From Rusavskia elegans (Eukaryota > Ascomycota > Lecanoromycetes > Teloschistales > Teloschistaceae), in NCBI GenBank assembly GCA_011316305.1, contig SAUG01000048.1:186001-250000 (forward strand): a stretch of DNA of 64,000 bases. The letters are read 5' to 3'. Under the pieces are notes generated by a model that did not search any database, had not been told where the DNA came from, and was given only the letters and a program-made list of their open reading frames with translations. The position numbers were made by a program, and so were the translations under genes. This document shows positions 34,301 to 45,096 of the stretch, piece by piece; position 1 is the first letter of the stretch, and each line of letters opens with the position of its first letter.

Positions 34301-37147
34301 TCTTGCATACTCTTCTTCATTCAGAGGTTTCCTTGGGGAGAAGTTGCCAACAGGCGGTGAGTGAAGTGCTTTTGGTGACAGACCTACTGCTAGACCTGCA
34401 GATAGTGGCGGCGCATACAAAGAAGCAGATGCAGGTGGCCGGCGGACGTAGTACTTCAGACTTCCTGTGGGATCTGCACGAGTATGCTTCGATATCAGCA
34501 GCATCGCATCCGAAAGGGGCTCTTCGTGGTCTTGTTGACCAGCTTCAGTGAGGAAGACTTGGGCAGCGTCGCTGTCATTGATGCTTAAAGACCTACAAAC
34601 AACTTCCTTGATTGCCTCAGCCGAGTCGGCGTCGGTGATGTCGACCAAACGGTAGTTCCAAAAGTCGGGAGTGGCAAAGACGAATTTCTTTCCCAGCGTT
34701 GGCCTGGCCATGGCTTTCTCCTTGAAGGCGAAGAACCTTTCCTGCTCCGACATGGTCGAAGAAGGTCTGTCCAGTGATGTGTTGCTACTGTTTCTACCCT
34801 CTCGTGCGAATGGCAGCTGAGGTGGTGCATGCCTAAAGTTCAGAGGACTTGTTGGTGACTCCAGATTGTGATCTTCAGGGGACGGATGTGCCGAGTCATC
34901 CTTCTTGCGCTTGCGGAAGCGGTCCAAGAAACCTTTGCTCGGTTCTTTCGCACTCGTGGGAGCATCGGTGCTGAAATGCCTTGAGCCAATATCAATTGTT
35001 GGAGGCCGATGGCCGTCTTGTGCATTTCTCCTAGCTTCCTGTGACTTGCCAAACTCCCCTCGTAATAGGCTGCTGGCGGACGCAGCTGCATTCGAACCCA
35101 TGGAGTCGGTGCTGCCGGTCTTCCTGTGACCAGGCCGGCCATACGGGGGAGCCGAGAGAGTACCGCTACCCACAGAAGAGGACAGCACGGCATGCTGGGC
35201 GGCTGGACTGCCACTCTGAGGGCTCGAGTCGTGGCCACTGTTCCGCATCGCTTCCCCAAGAAAAGTACCAGGTTGGCTGTTATCCGTCGAAGCATTTGGA
35301 CTGTGTCGCTTGGAAGCAGCATCATTGATACCGTTCAGGATACCTCGGGTGAAGCCAGATCGACTCTGGGAAGAGTGGACAATATCGGCCACGTTTGTCT
35401 CACTGGCCGTTGCTCCCGCGTGAGAGTATACCGGAACTGTACTGCTGCGCTGATTTGCCACGATGCGCTGGCTGTTGCTTGGTGGATTGGGTCGGAAAGC
35501 GATTTGTTTTCCCGGGCTTTCCTCGCCGGCACCTGCGGTGGTGGGAGTGCTAGTAAAGCCATCTTGTAAGCGACCAAGATTGGGTGATGACTCGAGTCCT
35601 CCCTCGCTGGAGGCACTCGGCAGGAATTGGTTGGATTCCCGCCGTTTGCTGCTCGCTCGAGGAGCTTCGCCGCTGTCAGCAATTTTGCGGACAAGTCTGC
35701 GCATACGTCTCCCCTCTTGTCGCTCCCTTTCTTGATCCCAGCCCGTCCCGCTTTTGGTGCACTCTCTTGCGAGTTGAGGATAAACCTGTTGATGCATTAT
35801 GCCAAAATTCCCTCTCCCAGCTAACTCCAAAAAATCCGAGCCATGTATGTTCAAGATCTTGAATGTTTCTTGCCAATCATTCGAGAAGCCTTTAGCCGCG
35901 AGCCATATCAGCACACTGTCAATGGGCCATTGGGTAGCAGGATCACTTGGTGACCGAAGGCTCGAGTTGTTGCTATTCGTATACCGATGTCCCCCGGCGA
36001 TCGAGATTTCTTGTGAGGCCGAGCTTGGAGTTTGAGCATAATTCGGGTAATTTGTAGTCGAGGGTGCAACAGGAGTATGCTCGGTAGTATCACTCCTAGC
36101 TCCGGCCCACGGGGCATGCCGGCTCAGCGGTGTTTGAGGCACGGAACTGTTTGGCGGATAAGAACTGATGGTCGGCAATTCTCTAGTTGGTGAGGTTGCT
36201 GAAGTCGGCTGATTATAGTATCTCTGGTCGGATGCGTACTTTGACACATCGTTCAAGCTGGCATGAAATTCACTGCTGTCACCACGGGTGAAGCTGGCCT
36301 GCTGAAGGGCGGGGATACCAACTCCGGGCCCGAAGGACTCGCCATGCGGTATGTATGTGGCCGAAGTAAGCGGTGCCGACTCGTTGTGCGGTGGTGGAGG
36401 CGGGATAGACAACGGCGCCGGCTGATGGTTCTGAAAAGTGTGGCTGGGATTGTAGGCAGCGTGTCCTCCAACTTGGTTTGGGCCTAATGGCGGCGGTGGT
36501 GGTAAGTATCTTTGGGAGCCTGTCCAATTCTGTTGACCCCACTGAGCCGAGAGGCCACCAGCACTGGATGGTGGCGGCCCAGGAGGTGGAGGTAGAACAA
36601 CGCCATGTGAGTTCATTGCAATGGGACGTGGGGGAGGTGGTGGGATTTGCATTAAGTGGTTTTGTTGCTGAGGCGCTGAGATCTGTGGGGGTGGCCCGGG
36701 GATGTAAGGCGTCCGGCCATCCATGGCTTGTGTCGACGACGCGTGACGCTGACCTTGATACCCAAGATATCCTGGACCACCTCTCTGATTTGGCCGAAAA
36801 AAGCTTTGTCCGGTAGGCAAATCGGTAGTGCTGGCGCGCGGCCTTGCTGGAGAAGGTGGCGGCTGAGGAAAGGAGGAGTTCCCCCCTGAAGATATAGAGG
36901 GATAGGGAGAACCGGTACCTTGGGATGGTATCAGAAGGGATGAAGTTGTTTGGCTAGGACCGTATGTGGGTACATCATTCAGTATGAGATCTTCTGGCAC
37001 ACTGTTGCCCGACTGGTGCGGAAAAGGAGAGGGAGATGGTGTAGAAGTCTGCCTAGAGTTCAGATCTGAATTGTTTGACCGTGCCGAGGAGGAACGATGA
37101 CGTGAAGTCACCATTGTCCTTGAGACGGTCACTGGTATGCTTCGCAC
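31364..37147 (-). CDS. BCK1: MAP kinase kinase kinase, cell-wall-integrity pathway (Bck1)
   Basis: Single-exon gene of 1927 residues. MAPKKK acting below protein kinase C and above the Mkk1/2 and Slt2-type kinases. Pro-rich, disordered N-terminus; a SAM-like domain at about residues 405-465 (WPIDSVLIWLAAKGFSNDW, then FLELAGRGNFGIM); a Ras-association-like region near 815-905 (FWNYRLVDITDADSAEAIKE); a long Ser/Pro-rich regulatory stretch; and a C-terminal kinase domain from about 1625 to 1895. Kinase motifs are complete: IGKGSYGRVYLG, LAVKQVEV, VLHRDLKADNILLD, ISDFGISKK, GSVFWMAPEVV and DIWSLGCVVLEMFAGRRPW. The ATG at 37147 is the first in frame, but a Met 11 residues in is also possible. The long flank upstream (37148-37800) suggests a long 5' leader. 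Confidence 0.93.
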   Translation of the reverse strand: MRSIPVTVSRTMVTSRHRSSSARSNNSDLNSRQTSTPSPSPFPHQSGNSVPEDLILNDVPTYGPSQTTSSLLIPSQGTGSPYPSISSGGNSSFPQPPPSPARPRASTTDLPTGQSFFRPNQRGGPGYLGYQGQRHASSTQAMDGRTPYIPGPPPQISAPQQQNHLMQIPPPPPRPIAMNSHGVVLPPPPGPPPSSAGGLSAQWGQQNWTGSQRYLPPPPPLGPNQVGGHAAYNPSHTFQNHQPAPLSIPPPPPHNESAPLTSATYIPHGESFGPGVGIPALQQASFTRGDSSEFHASLNDVSKYASDQRYYNQPTSATSPTRELPTISSYPPNSSVPQTPLSRHAPWAGARSDTTEHTPVAPSTTNYPNYAQTPSSASQEISIAGGHRYTNSNNSSLRSPSDPATQWPIDSVLIWLAAKGFSNDWQETFKILNIHGSDFLELAGRGNFGIMHQQVYPQLARECTKSGTGWDQERERQEGRRMRRLVRKIADSGEAPRASSKRRESNQFLPSASSEGGLESSPNLGRLQDGFTSTPTTAGAGEESPGKQIAFRPNPPSNSQRIVANQRSSTVPVYSHAGATASETNVADIVHSSQSRSGFTRGILNGINDAASKRHSPNASTDNSQPGTFLGEAMRNSGHDSSPQSGSPAAQHAVLSSSVGSGTLSAPPYGRPGHRKTGSTDSMGSNAAASASSLLRGEFGKSQEARRNAQDGHRPPTIDIGSRHFSTDAPTSAKEPSKGFLDRFRKRKKDDSAHPSPEDHNLESPTSPLNFRHAPPQLPFAREGRNSSNTSLDRPSSTMSEQERFFAFKEKAMARPTLGKKFVFATPDFWNYRLVDITDADSAEAIKEVVCRSLSINDSDAAQVFLTEAGQQDHEEPLSDAMLLISKHTRADPTGSLKYYVRRPPASASLYAPPLSAGLAVGLSPKALHSPPVGNFSPRKPLNEEEYARVRATARPRSRSPPMNSRQSTLRGVSAPLKDAANKSTDGVDGSLHRRTESETSEAKRERFAALKAAHENGTLSDADWGAWLEAASEEHQRETERKQRDYQATKQAMRDKSPVDSGHWSIKRDGVIDFDSPRHSPYEERKLEPLVPLRKPPPAPAESSTLIKANSLSKKPGDRAKGVMSADAAKRQSVGDTIPEEMLERGRRKAVAATPSVSEGIEAALADAGKLAGSTGAPSRRKSRMDSRHSDAIPSDKPQRSLQTVNFARKANSPGGSPRSPGEYTNGKNNMRFKIPDYVEDPKVDFKKPNLSVETAKKNPSIEQLRRGPSPNISPGTLDRKSSVLSTRRSYGPAFTFKESDVSFDRPLSTGQTSDDDSDDGLFAKPLRKTSVKKTPSQSESESDNVQRRPTLTLNTNARDRRMKGRSVTFKTPETSRSTSSGQSNDIAEQDDDQNRAAESKPERQAPESASSASGSIHSPDAATKLARRQSFARDDIWANRPPPEDLLDNLDAYFPNLDLDEPVVEDLVSPPGSPAASIDQNVPEPSNPKATPVQRMIRSSLYDRARPTSIAEESIAEEGTLGSEESTLKSRATLQSTAQRSMRKSGGLGRMKSIRDVARGAYEGNKRVSQPGLPTQKAKPADIVRRKSTKMFGHNIVQVKPGRGSRVSLIEQVPPDLPAGTNSFQIARGQLIGKGSYGRVYLGINLTTGDLLAVKQVEVNQRAAGQDKEKMKEMVSALDQEIDTMQHLEHPNIVQYLGCERKEYSISIFLEYISGGSVGSCLRKHGKFEQSLVSSLTRQTLGGLAYLHQEGVLHRDLKADNILLDVDGTCKISDFGISKKTDNIYGNDATNNMQGSVFWMAPEVVRSQGQGYSAKVDIWSLGCVVLEMFAGRRPWSKDEAIGAIYKLGSLNQAPPIPDEVSAEISAEAVAFMLDCFTIDPSERPTAETLLSHHPFCKVDHYYNFEDTALAGKLRESGVQGVQRGK

Positions 37148-37993
37148 CGCAACCCAGCATGGGGTTCCAGTGTCCGATCTTGAGGTGTGACTAGATGGTG
37201 CCCTATAAAGACAAGCGAAGCGATTGTTGCCGTGAGCTCAGTTTTTCTCTGTCATCGGCGCAAATGTCCCCCCATGTGTCTTCTTCGCAGCTGGTTTGTC
37301 TCAATGGTAGGGCAGGCTACTGCGTAGGTTAAGGATATGCGCCAGGAGGCCGGATCGATGTGTATGTGCAAGAGATGAGCATCAAAGATTCGTGACAGCA
37401 GATTCTGAGTTCGAAGGCTGTGGGAAGTGGTGAAGCTGGAAATTGCGGTCGAAGGCTATGCCGTTGTCTTCTTTGTTGCTGCTTGATCGCATAGGGGAGA
37501 AGGTGCACTCAAACGGCGTGGGAGTTGTACGTCCGTACTGGGCTTGATCAGTAGGCGAGGCTTATCCAGTGCTGAAGGGCTGGACGTTGAAGTCGATGGA
37601 CGGTGGTAGCCATGGGCTGTTGTGTGCGCTCATAAGCATATCGGAGTGGTCCAACATACAAGCACGTATCCGTATCCCTCGGTCGCAACCAACGTTCTAG
37701 AGCCTCAACCGCCAAGACCTTGATACACTAGTGCCGAATGAAGCGATATCGAACTTCCATCAAGGTTCGTGGGTTCAGCTGTCACACTTCACAATCTAAG
37801 GTCAAGCATTGTATGAAAGATGGACAAAATACTACTATGTATTTGAAGCAATCAATCTGACACCGAAGACACGTCTTCGACCACGTTTCTGCGTCGTCAG
37901 CTCCCTCCTACCCCAACTCCCATGTGCAAACAATTACGGACATGAATCGTATGAGGTTTTCAGCCCAGCTGCAAGACCTCCATCTGAATTCAA
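37148..37993. other. Intergenic region, probable Bck1 leader and promoter
   Basis: 850 nt upstream of Bck1 and downstream of the APH-fold gene. No gene or repeat seen; a long 5' leader is likely for Bck1. Confidence 0.5.
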
Positions 37994-39051
37994 TTAGGTC
38001 TCGTTGCTGGCCAGCTGCCGCAGCGCTACCATCAACGTCTTCCGCGCATCCAGTTCGTGATTGTCGTTTTGTCGCCGGTAACTGTGCTTGACGATGGTAA
38101 CAATCGCATGGTAAATGGTGTATCTAAAATGTCCATTAGTCCTACCAGCCATCCATATTGGCTGATATCGACCGTGACTTACATCTGACCCTTGATGCCA
38201 ACAGCTGCATCCGGAACGCCAATCTGCCAATCGCCCCAAAGTGCCCCTCCGAAATCCAACAAGCCGGTGATTGTATTCGTGCTCCGGTCTATCAGGATGT
38301 TCCGTGGCTCAGTGAGTCCTGGTATCACAAGTCTTGCCTCTCGAACATCTTCGAGCACATTGTCTGATTCTGCTACCTCGGTCCGTATCTGGGCATAGGG
38401 CAAGTTGATAAGTAAGTCTTCGGCATCCATTAGCACCGATTCTAGCATCCATCTGAAAGCCTCCCTCCACGTCTTGTACCCTTGATGTGATGCGGCGAGG
38501 GCAAGAGGTCCGTAAGTATCTGGCACCGAAGGAACGTGTTGACCAATGGCCGCAATCAGTAACCTGAGCTGACGCTCAACAGTCGCTCGTTCTGGAGGGC
38601 TCATTAATTTCTGAACCTCAGCAAATGGCGCTCCGGGGACGAAAGTGCTCAGGAGGAAAGGGCTATCAAGTCGTGTGCTTGTCGGGTCATGTTTGAGGAT
38701 GCGCGGTGTGGGGAGGTGGCTCCGGGCGAGGATCTGGAGGGCGTGAGCCTCATTGTCCAACGAAGAGCGTTCATGCCGGAGCAGAGGGACTATCGGTGAA
38801 GGTCCGGCTTTGAGAACGAGGTAAGAGCCGTTGGAAAGGTGTATGATATTGACATTATGAAGGTGATCAGGAAGGACATCAACCTGAACCACTTCCGAGG
38901 ATGGTCCGAGCAATCTCTGTTGCAGCATGTCCTGGAGCTGAGGGAAGTCGGGAGTCTGCAGCCCGGAAGGGAGACATGTTGGGGTTATGACATGGACAGG
39001 AGCGGTCAGCATGTGAAGTGGTGCAGGGGGCCGGGGATCCAGCTTGGCCAT
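37994..39051 (-). CDS. Aminoglycoside-phosphotransferase-fold protein, probable pseudokinase
   Basis: Exons 39051-38183 and 38123-37994 join in frame over a 59-nt intron (GTAAGT donor, TTTTAG acceptor) to give 332 residues. The APH/choline-kinase-like fold is visible as SYLVLKAGPSP (strand with the ATP-binding Lys), EAHALQILARSHLPTPRIL, SPFLLSTFVPGAP and a late LLDFGGALWGDWQIG. The catalytic loop, normally HGD-L-x-P-x-N, reads PGLTEPRNILID: the His and the catalytic Asp are replaced by Pro and Leu, while Pro and Asn are kept. The metal-binding Asp (LLDFGG) is kept. This suggests loss of phosphotransfer activity. Many fungal genomes carry large families of such proteins without known substrates. 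Confidence 0.82.
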
Positions 39052-40063
39052 GTCGGATGTGTCTCACGCATGACAGCCGAGTAATCAAAATAGAGGTGAC
39101 CAGGAGGGTAAGGAACCGCTTCCACTGGTTTGGGATCGGATAAGGAACGTTTTCAGTGGTTTAGGAACACTCTTGCATTATTGATCGCGGCCTGCCGTCA
39201 CATAGACGAAACATCAAGAGAACTCGGTAGAAGCTTGAAATGACCTACCGCTATGACGATGTCAAATGCGTACTGGCAGCTTGGGTTGGGGATCATGATC
39301 TATGGTGACTGGTGGGACGCCACCGCTGGTCCCGTCGGATGGCATGTGTTTCCAGGAATATGGAGGGTCATCGCGACTGCTCAGCTGAATTGCTGAAGCG
39401 AATGCGAAGAATTCAAGCCTGTAATTGAGCAGGATTCACCGAGTGGCTCTGTAGTAGTGATGATGTGGACGCGTGTTGTTCTGGAGAAATGGCGGTTAAG
39501 TGCTTCTCGTCAAAGATTGCCCCGATCAGCCAAGTGCCGAGTCTTTCAAACTGGACCTTCTTGAGACGGCCCTCGAGACGTCGTTGATTGGATGAATATG
39601 CGAACATTCGGACCCCACGGCCCAATGCATCGGCTTCCGCGACAACGCCTTCCAGCCTTGGGGAGACGTCGGCCGCTTTGGGCTGCTTCAGTGGGACCTT
39701 CTGGAGTAGCCCCATGAGAGGCAAGCACAGGAGGCTTATGCTTATGCAGCATATCGTAATCATCTGGCCATTGGATCTCCACCCGGGTTCATTCCATTGA
39801 TTTGTATTCTTTGCCTGAAGCACTGGCCAAGCGACACGGCGGGCCGTCGCAACAACGAGCTCGCTACCAGGGGGATGTCGTTGGTCGCCTTCCAACTATA
39901 ACGCAACGGTAACTTCGGGTGCCCATCAGATTGGCACGCCCGGGAAAGCCTTCTCGGCACTCGAAGCGAGCTCTTGAGTCGGTAACCAGTCGCGTCATTC
40001 ATAGTATCTCCAACTGCGCATGGGCACGGCGTCAGAACGGATTTATCGGTGCCAGTCTCGCTG
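39052..40063. other. Intergenic region
   Basis: 1 kb between the APH-fold start and the TAN1 stop. A 160-codon minus-strand frame at 39413-39895 has one hydrophobic stretch but no recognisable family, so it is not called. Near 39108-39172 the pattern AGGAAC-G-TT-CA-TGGTTT occurs twice, imperfectly. Confidence 0.45.
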
Positions 40064-41382
40064 TTAAGGCGTCTTTGAGGCGTCGGCTGTTGACGATGGT
40101 TCATAGATCTCCGCGATGTTGAAGCGTTTCAGCTTTTCATAGTCACTCCCGACGATACTCATGCCCAATATCATCTGTTGCAGTGGAATCAGACCCATCA
40201 TTCAACGGGAAGTCAGTCGGGTGCAGATACTTACTCGATATACATCCACCAATATCAACTGATCATAGTTTTTCAGGTCAACTTTATGCGGCTCCCCGAC
40301 TAAATCAGCCACTCGCTTGATAACCTCGTCTCTCTTCATAGCGTGGTTGTTGCGGATCGTCGTGCGGATTGCAAACTGTCACTGAAGCTTAGCAAAAAAT
40401 TGACTTTAGCAAACCGCATCTTCTCCGTCGATCTCTTCAGCTGTGATGCTCTTGGCCGTCGCAATGCTCCATTCTTGTCTTTACCATCGGTTGTAGGAGG
40501 GACCGAAGACCTTCTCGCAATCCTTTGATCGAAATACCAAGCGACCTCGGAAGAACGTACCTTTTGTGCCGAAACACCATCTTGGTAGAACACCGGTGCC
40601 AGAACCGCCTTGGCAACTTCCTCAAGACTCTTCTCCGTAGCCTTGCCCATCCGTGTCATTGGCGTGAGTCGTTTGAGGTGTCTCGTCTTCTGGCTTGTTA
40701 CCTTGTTCATCGCATCCGAGCATACTCGATGGACGAAAGAGACCGGCTCTACAGGCTCACGGGTCTTGAAGAAGAGAACTGAGGCGTCTCTCAACGTCAA
40801 TGGTCCGGTGCACAGATATTATTGACATGATACTGACCACATCGAACATCGATCTTGACCGGCACGAACAAAGCTTCTTGCTTGAAATTCTGTAAACCCT
40901 GCATTTCCTTATTGATCTCTGCCTCGATGTCGTCGCTGCCAAGCTGAGCGTCGTCCAAGACTGCAGCATTGCTTGCTGTGGCTTTGCCATAGATGAGACC
41001 TGCGTACTGTAGACGAGTCAAACCAAACAAAGCTTGACTGAAAATGATGCTGAATGAATACCAGATATCAGGTACTCACATCGTTGAAGAGGTCTTTCAA
41101 CTCGGCTGTGCATTGCCCCTCCCTGTGCATATCACAGGTAGCCCATATGCCGGCGTCGCCAGGATTGATGCTGGGTGCCGAAGAGAACTTCTTTGCGGGC
41201 ATTTGCCATGGCTTCTACATCCTAATGAGCAATGCCCATGATGAGTTGCAGGACAAAAGAAAAGACTGGGGTAATGAACATGTAGTACAGGACTGAAGGA
41301 ATCAATTACCTACCTTGGTTTTCCTAGTATTGGCTGCTTGACCTGACATTTCGTCGGACTTGCGCTTCCTGGTTTCTTCCAT
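40064..41382 (-). CDS. TAN1: tRNA acetylation adaptor TAN1 (THUMP domain)
   Basis: TAN1/THUMPD1 binds tRNA through its THUMP domain and helps the Kre33/NAT10 acetyltransferase make N4-acetylcytidine at position 12 of Leu and Ser tRNAs. Six exons are inferred: 41382-41314, 41214-41080, 41006-40838, 40778-40561, 40375-40235 and 40174-40064. All joins keep frame and give 280 residues, close to the yeast protein. Motifs in order: MPAKKFSSAPSINPGDAG, IWATCDMHREGQC, VLFFKTREPVEPVSFVHRV, RLTPMTRMGKATEKSLEEV, FAIRTTIRNNHAMKRDEVI, VADLVGEPHKVDLKNYDQLI and YEKLKRFNIAEIYEP. The fourth intron is the longest (185 nt); the others are 59-99 nt. The individual frames look like noise until spliced. Confidence 0.92.
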
Positions 41383-41840
41383 TCTTGGTTTTGTTGCACC
41401 GCAATGACTTGAAGGCTGATCGATCATGCGTGGTGCTAAAACGTCATGTGTCGCTTCGATCAACGCCAAGACAAAGAGCACTCGCCCATTCTGGTACTAC
41501 ATGTGGTGGTTCTAGTCATTCATGCAGCCAAAATCGGTGAGATAGTCAAGTCATCCACCGGTAGAGCAAGAGGCAAAGACTTGCAACCGAACTGGACTGC
41601 AAAGAGCTCATTGCTCAATATCTCTGGCTCGAGGCATCTATGATTTCACTCTGCGTATTTTCCACCTACAACAGCGTTGTAGCGTGTATATTCTGTACTT
41701 GTTTCTGTGGCTTGCATTCGATACAACCGCTTTCCCATCCGAGATACGAATCCCTCCACCCAGTTCTCTGACTGCCGATCATTGGACAATACACCTTCAA
41801 TGACGTGCCATTCCATACCACTGTCCCTTCTCCAATTACT
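41383..41840. other. Intergenic region
   Basis: 460 nt upstream of TAN1 and downstream of the F-box-like gene. Nothing seen. Confidence 0.5.
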
Positions 41841-43118
41841 CTAGCCTGCGCGCAGGAGGGTTAACCCTGCTCTTGATCTCGGCAACTCGAAGTCTGATTC
41901 CACATGGTTGGTCCTTAGCCACAGTTGGAATTCCCCCGTATCCGGCTTCGGAAATGCAAGCGGCCGTATCTCCAATGTGGGGTCCCTTTGGCCTCCGGAG
42001 TCGATCCGTGCCCATTTGTTGAAGAAGTGTGAGCGATCTGGTATTATGGCCTTCATGCGCTGGATGGTTGCAGGACCTAGGCCGTGATTTATTCTCCCGT
42101 GTGTCAGTGTGTCAGACTTTGCTCGTGGCAGCTCAGAACCCCCTGCTTTAAATAGCCAGTCCTCGAGCGCCCGTATTCGCAAATTGTACGTTGGCTTGGC
42201 TATAACTTGGTAGATCGCGTCGATGCCACCAAAGACCATCAGTGACATGACTTTATCGTCGTTCGCGGATGGCTCGGTCCAACCCCTGATCCTCCTTTCC
42301 AGGAATGTTGCATAGGATGCAGGACGAAGCTGTCGAAACAGTGTCTTTTTCACGATCTCGAATACCAGAGATAGCCTGTCATTCGATGAATACTGCCTCA
42401 TGATTTCGCATTCTGAACGGCAAGCTTGCAATCTCATCTCTTCCACGGCGCTCTTTTCTTGTACGATTCTGGCCACAGATGACCTGTACACCTCTAACAT
42501 ATGCGAGACGATTATCAGGTAAGGCTTCAGGTTGTCAACCATGAACCTGACCTTGTGAGCATGTGGAGAACGCGCAAGTGCAGCCGAGGACTTGCAAGCG
42601 TAGATTTCCTGGAGATGGAATGTCGCCAGAAACCGGCCTAAAGCCTCCGCCACATGACATCGATGTGATAGTGCAACGAGATAGCCTACCGTGGGTGTCG
42701 AGGTATTGATTCCATCTTTCATCAGTGAATGTGCCGTTCTGAGCATGCTGTCTTCCATAACAAGACAGCGAATGATTTCGCCGATATCCATTTCGACAAG
42801 AATGAGTAACGATCTACATGTAAGCCTTAGTCGGAGCACATCAGCTGCTGCAATGTGACGATAAAGCAGGGCACGAAGCTCAGGGGCAAGCCGGTTGAAA
42901 AGCGAAGGTCTCCCAGGCTTTCGGATAAGACCGAGGCGTCTCTCGTGTGCTGTGCTGCTGTTATGAGGGACAGGGCAAATAGTACATCGCTTGACAGTTG
43001 ACGGCGTTACTGAAGTAGGGGCAGCCGAAGTCTTGGATGTATTTGCAGTCGGTTTCTTGGAGGAACGACTTCTTGAAACGAGGCCAGAGACTCCCTCTAT
43101 AACGCTAGCATAAGGCAT
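41841..43118 (-). CDS. F-box-like fungal protein
   Basis: Single exon, 425 residues. A Ser/Thr-rich basic leader contains one CTIC motif, followed by an F-box-like segment at about residues 70-115 (PSLFNRLAPELRALLYRHI, then VLRLRLTCRSLLILVEMDI). The rest is mainly helical with no named domain and no repeats. Family knowledge suggests a role as a substrate adaptor of an SCF ubiquitin ligase, but the F-box match is weak and no substrate-binding repeats are seen. It might equally be an uncharacterised fungal family with a similar helical start. Start ATG 43118 is the first in frame; nothing upstream argues for another exon. Confidence 0.75.
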   Translation of the reverse strand: MPYASVIEGVSGLVSRSRSSKKPTANTSKTSAAPTSVTPSTVKRCTICPVPHNSSTAHERRLGLIRKPGRPSLFNRLAPELRALLYRHIAAADVLRLRLTCRSLLILVEMDIGEIIRCLVMEDSMLRTAHSLMKDGINTSTPTVGYLVALSHRCHVAEALGRFLATFHLQEIYACKSSAALARSPHAHKVRFMVDNLKPYLIIVSHMLEVYRSSVARIVQEKSAVEEMRLQACRSECEIMRQYSSNDRLSLVFEIVKKTLFRQLRPASYATFLERRIRGWTEPSANDDKVMSLMVFGGIDAIYQVIAKPTYNLRIRALEDWLFKAGGSELPRAKSDTLTHGRINHGLGPATIQRMKAIIPDRSHFFNKWARIDSGGQRDPTLEIRPLAFPKPDTGEFQLWLRTNHVESDFELPRSRAGLTLLRAG

Positions 43119-43755
43119 TGTGGCCGGGTTGACGGTGTCGGTGACTGATAAGGATGAAAGTTGATTATGGCAGGTGTGTTAATATGCTGCGTGAGATTAT
43201 CACTTGGCTTACGCTTTCAGGTAGCTCATAATTTGGCCATAACACTCGGTTGAATTGACAGGGGATATCTGTTGCACAGTAATTGATTGCGTCCAATAAA
43301 GAGTGTGTCCTGATTAACGGCGGGATCTGAATAAAGTCAAGCGCCTCAAGTGGTCTCCCGATGCTCCTTCGAGAAGTGTTTGGCCAGGTTGCAATTGCTG
43401 TTCACTTGACTGACAAACTCAGCGTCATTGATGTTGTTATATCGATGGCGATGATAACCATATTCCGTATATAGACAGCAACAATAATGAAGCTTAGGTA
43501 GGCGTGTGCAATGGTTCAGCTGTCGACCAACCATATCAGGCAAATGGAAAGTCCAAATAAGCTCACTGCATTGTTTAGAGCCGAGACAGCTTAGCGGTCG
43601 ATCTGCCGAGCAATTAGGTCTTGATCCGAATGAGACGGTGCCAATCTTGATATTTGCAGGGATTGCCTCACTGCCTCTGCGAGTACGGAGTAGCGATCGA
43701 TTGTACTTCTGAGCTCCCAGCTTCTTTCAGTGGTCGGGCTCTGGGTGTTTGTTCA
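43119..43755. other. Divergent intergenic region
   Basis: 640 nt between the starts of the F-box-like gene and TSR4. Promoters expected; nothing else seen. Confidence 0.5.
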
Positions 43756-45096
43756 ATGGCCTTACATGATAGCGATTCTTCCGGTGAGGAGTATGCCACA
43801 ACCAATGTCATGCTTGGCTATGCGTCCGAGGGACCAACAGATGACATATTCAGTCATCTTGGAGGAACTCCTGTAAGCTTTACTGCCTACCGTCAGCACA
43901 TTTGTTAATTCTATACATAGACCTGGCTCGACGACGAGGCCCCGTCCGCCTCGCTCGCCACTTGCAAGACGTGCAATTCGGTGATGGCCTTGATCCTTCA
44001 GCTCAACGGAGATCTGCCCGAGTATTTACCAAATCACGAACGAAAACTCTATGTCTTCACGTGTAGGAAGAAGCCATGTCGAAGAAAACCAGGCGCCATT
44101 AGAGCTATCAGGGGCACCAAAATATCCGCATCTGCTGCCAAACCCTTCTCCCATCAAAATCCAACTCCCATGCAGAAAGAATCTCTCAAATCATCCCCAC
44201 ATACACCCAATCTTGGTGACTCCATCTTCAATACCAAACCTACTGGACAAGCGAACACCATCACAAACCCTTTCTCTACCTCCTTCAAATCCACCACGAA
44301 TGCAAACCCCTTCTCCTCCACTAAGGCCGACGATCCTACCTCCTACGGCCGGCGAGTGCATTCCATAGACCCCCTTCCAACCCCAACCACCCACCAGGAC
44401 TCTCCGCTCCACGAATCCTTCGCTCAAAAAGCTCGCATTTCCGCCCCACCCTTCCCATCGTCCTGCCCAAGACCTCGCTCCCCTTGGCCGTCACCATCCC
44501 TCCACCCCAAATCTTATCCCTCATACCACCTCGACGCCGACTACGAAACCCTTGACGCCCCTTCTCCACAATCCGCCCCCTCATCATCAACTCACAACAT
44601 ATCATCTACATCATCCGACAGCAAGGACCCTCCAGCCACGGACGAAGACGACGACCCAGCAAACTGGCTCTCCGGCCCCGCAAAAGCGGATAAAATATTC
44701 CTACGTTTCGCAGCCCGGCTGGCGCAAAATCCAGAGCAGGTCCTGAGATACGAATGGCGCGGGCAGCCCTTGCTGTACTCCAAGGACGACGAGGTGGGGA
44801 AGGCTTTCCCTTCGGCTTCTGCGTCATCGACGTCATCCCACAGAGTGCCGCAAAATCGAATACCGAGTTGCACGAATTGTGGGGCCAGGCGCGTTTTCGA
44901 ATTTCAACTCACGCCGCATGCGATCTCGGAGTTGGAGCGGGATGAGGAGGGATTGGAGGGTATGGAGTGGGGGACGATTGTTGTGGCAAGCTGTGAGAAG
45001 GATTGTCTGGAGAGGGGTGTGGAGGATGGTAAAGTGGGTTGGGTGGAGGAATGGGCGGGTGTCAGTTGGGAGGAGAGTGTGAAGGGCGGGAAATGA
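43756..45096 (+). CDS. TSR4: Ribosome assembly chaperone TSR4 (PDCD2 family)
   Basis: TSR4/PDCD2 proteins are dedicated chaperones of ribosomal protein uS5 (Rps2) and are needed for 20S pre-rRNA processing. Two exons, 43756-43872 and 43921-45096, join in frame through a 48-nt intron (GTAAGC donor, ACATAG acceptor) to give 430 residues. N-terminal features are VMLGYASEG, HLGGTPTWLDDEAPSA and the first zinc-type motif CKTCNSVMALILQLNGDLPE, followed by LYVFTCRKKPCRRKPGAIRAIRG. A long Ser/Pro-rich linker follows. The C-terminal PDCD2_C region has ADKIFLRFAARLAQNPEQVL, RYEWRGQPL, IPSCTNCGARRVFEFQLTPH and WGTIVVASCEKDC. Both Cys clusters are complete. It is convergent with eIF3k, about 260 nt away. 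Confidence 0.92.

Noticed and set aside
39413..39895. Minus-strand open frame of 160 codons with one hydrophobic stretch
   Set aside because: No recognisable domain, and no splice partner found; probably chance between TAN1 and the APH-fold gene.
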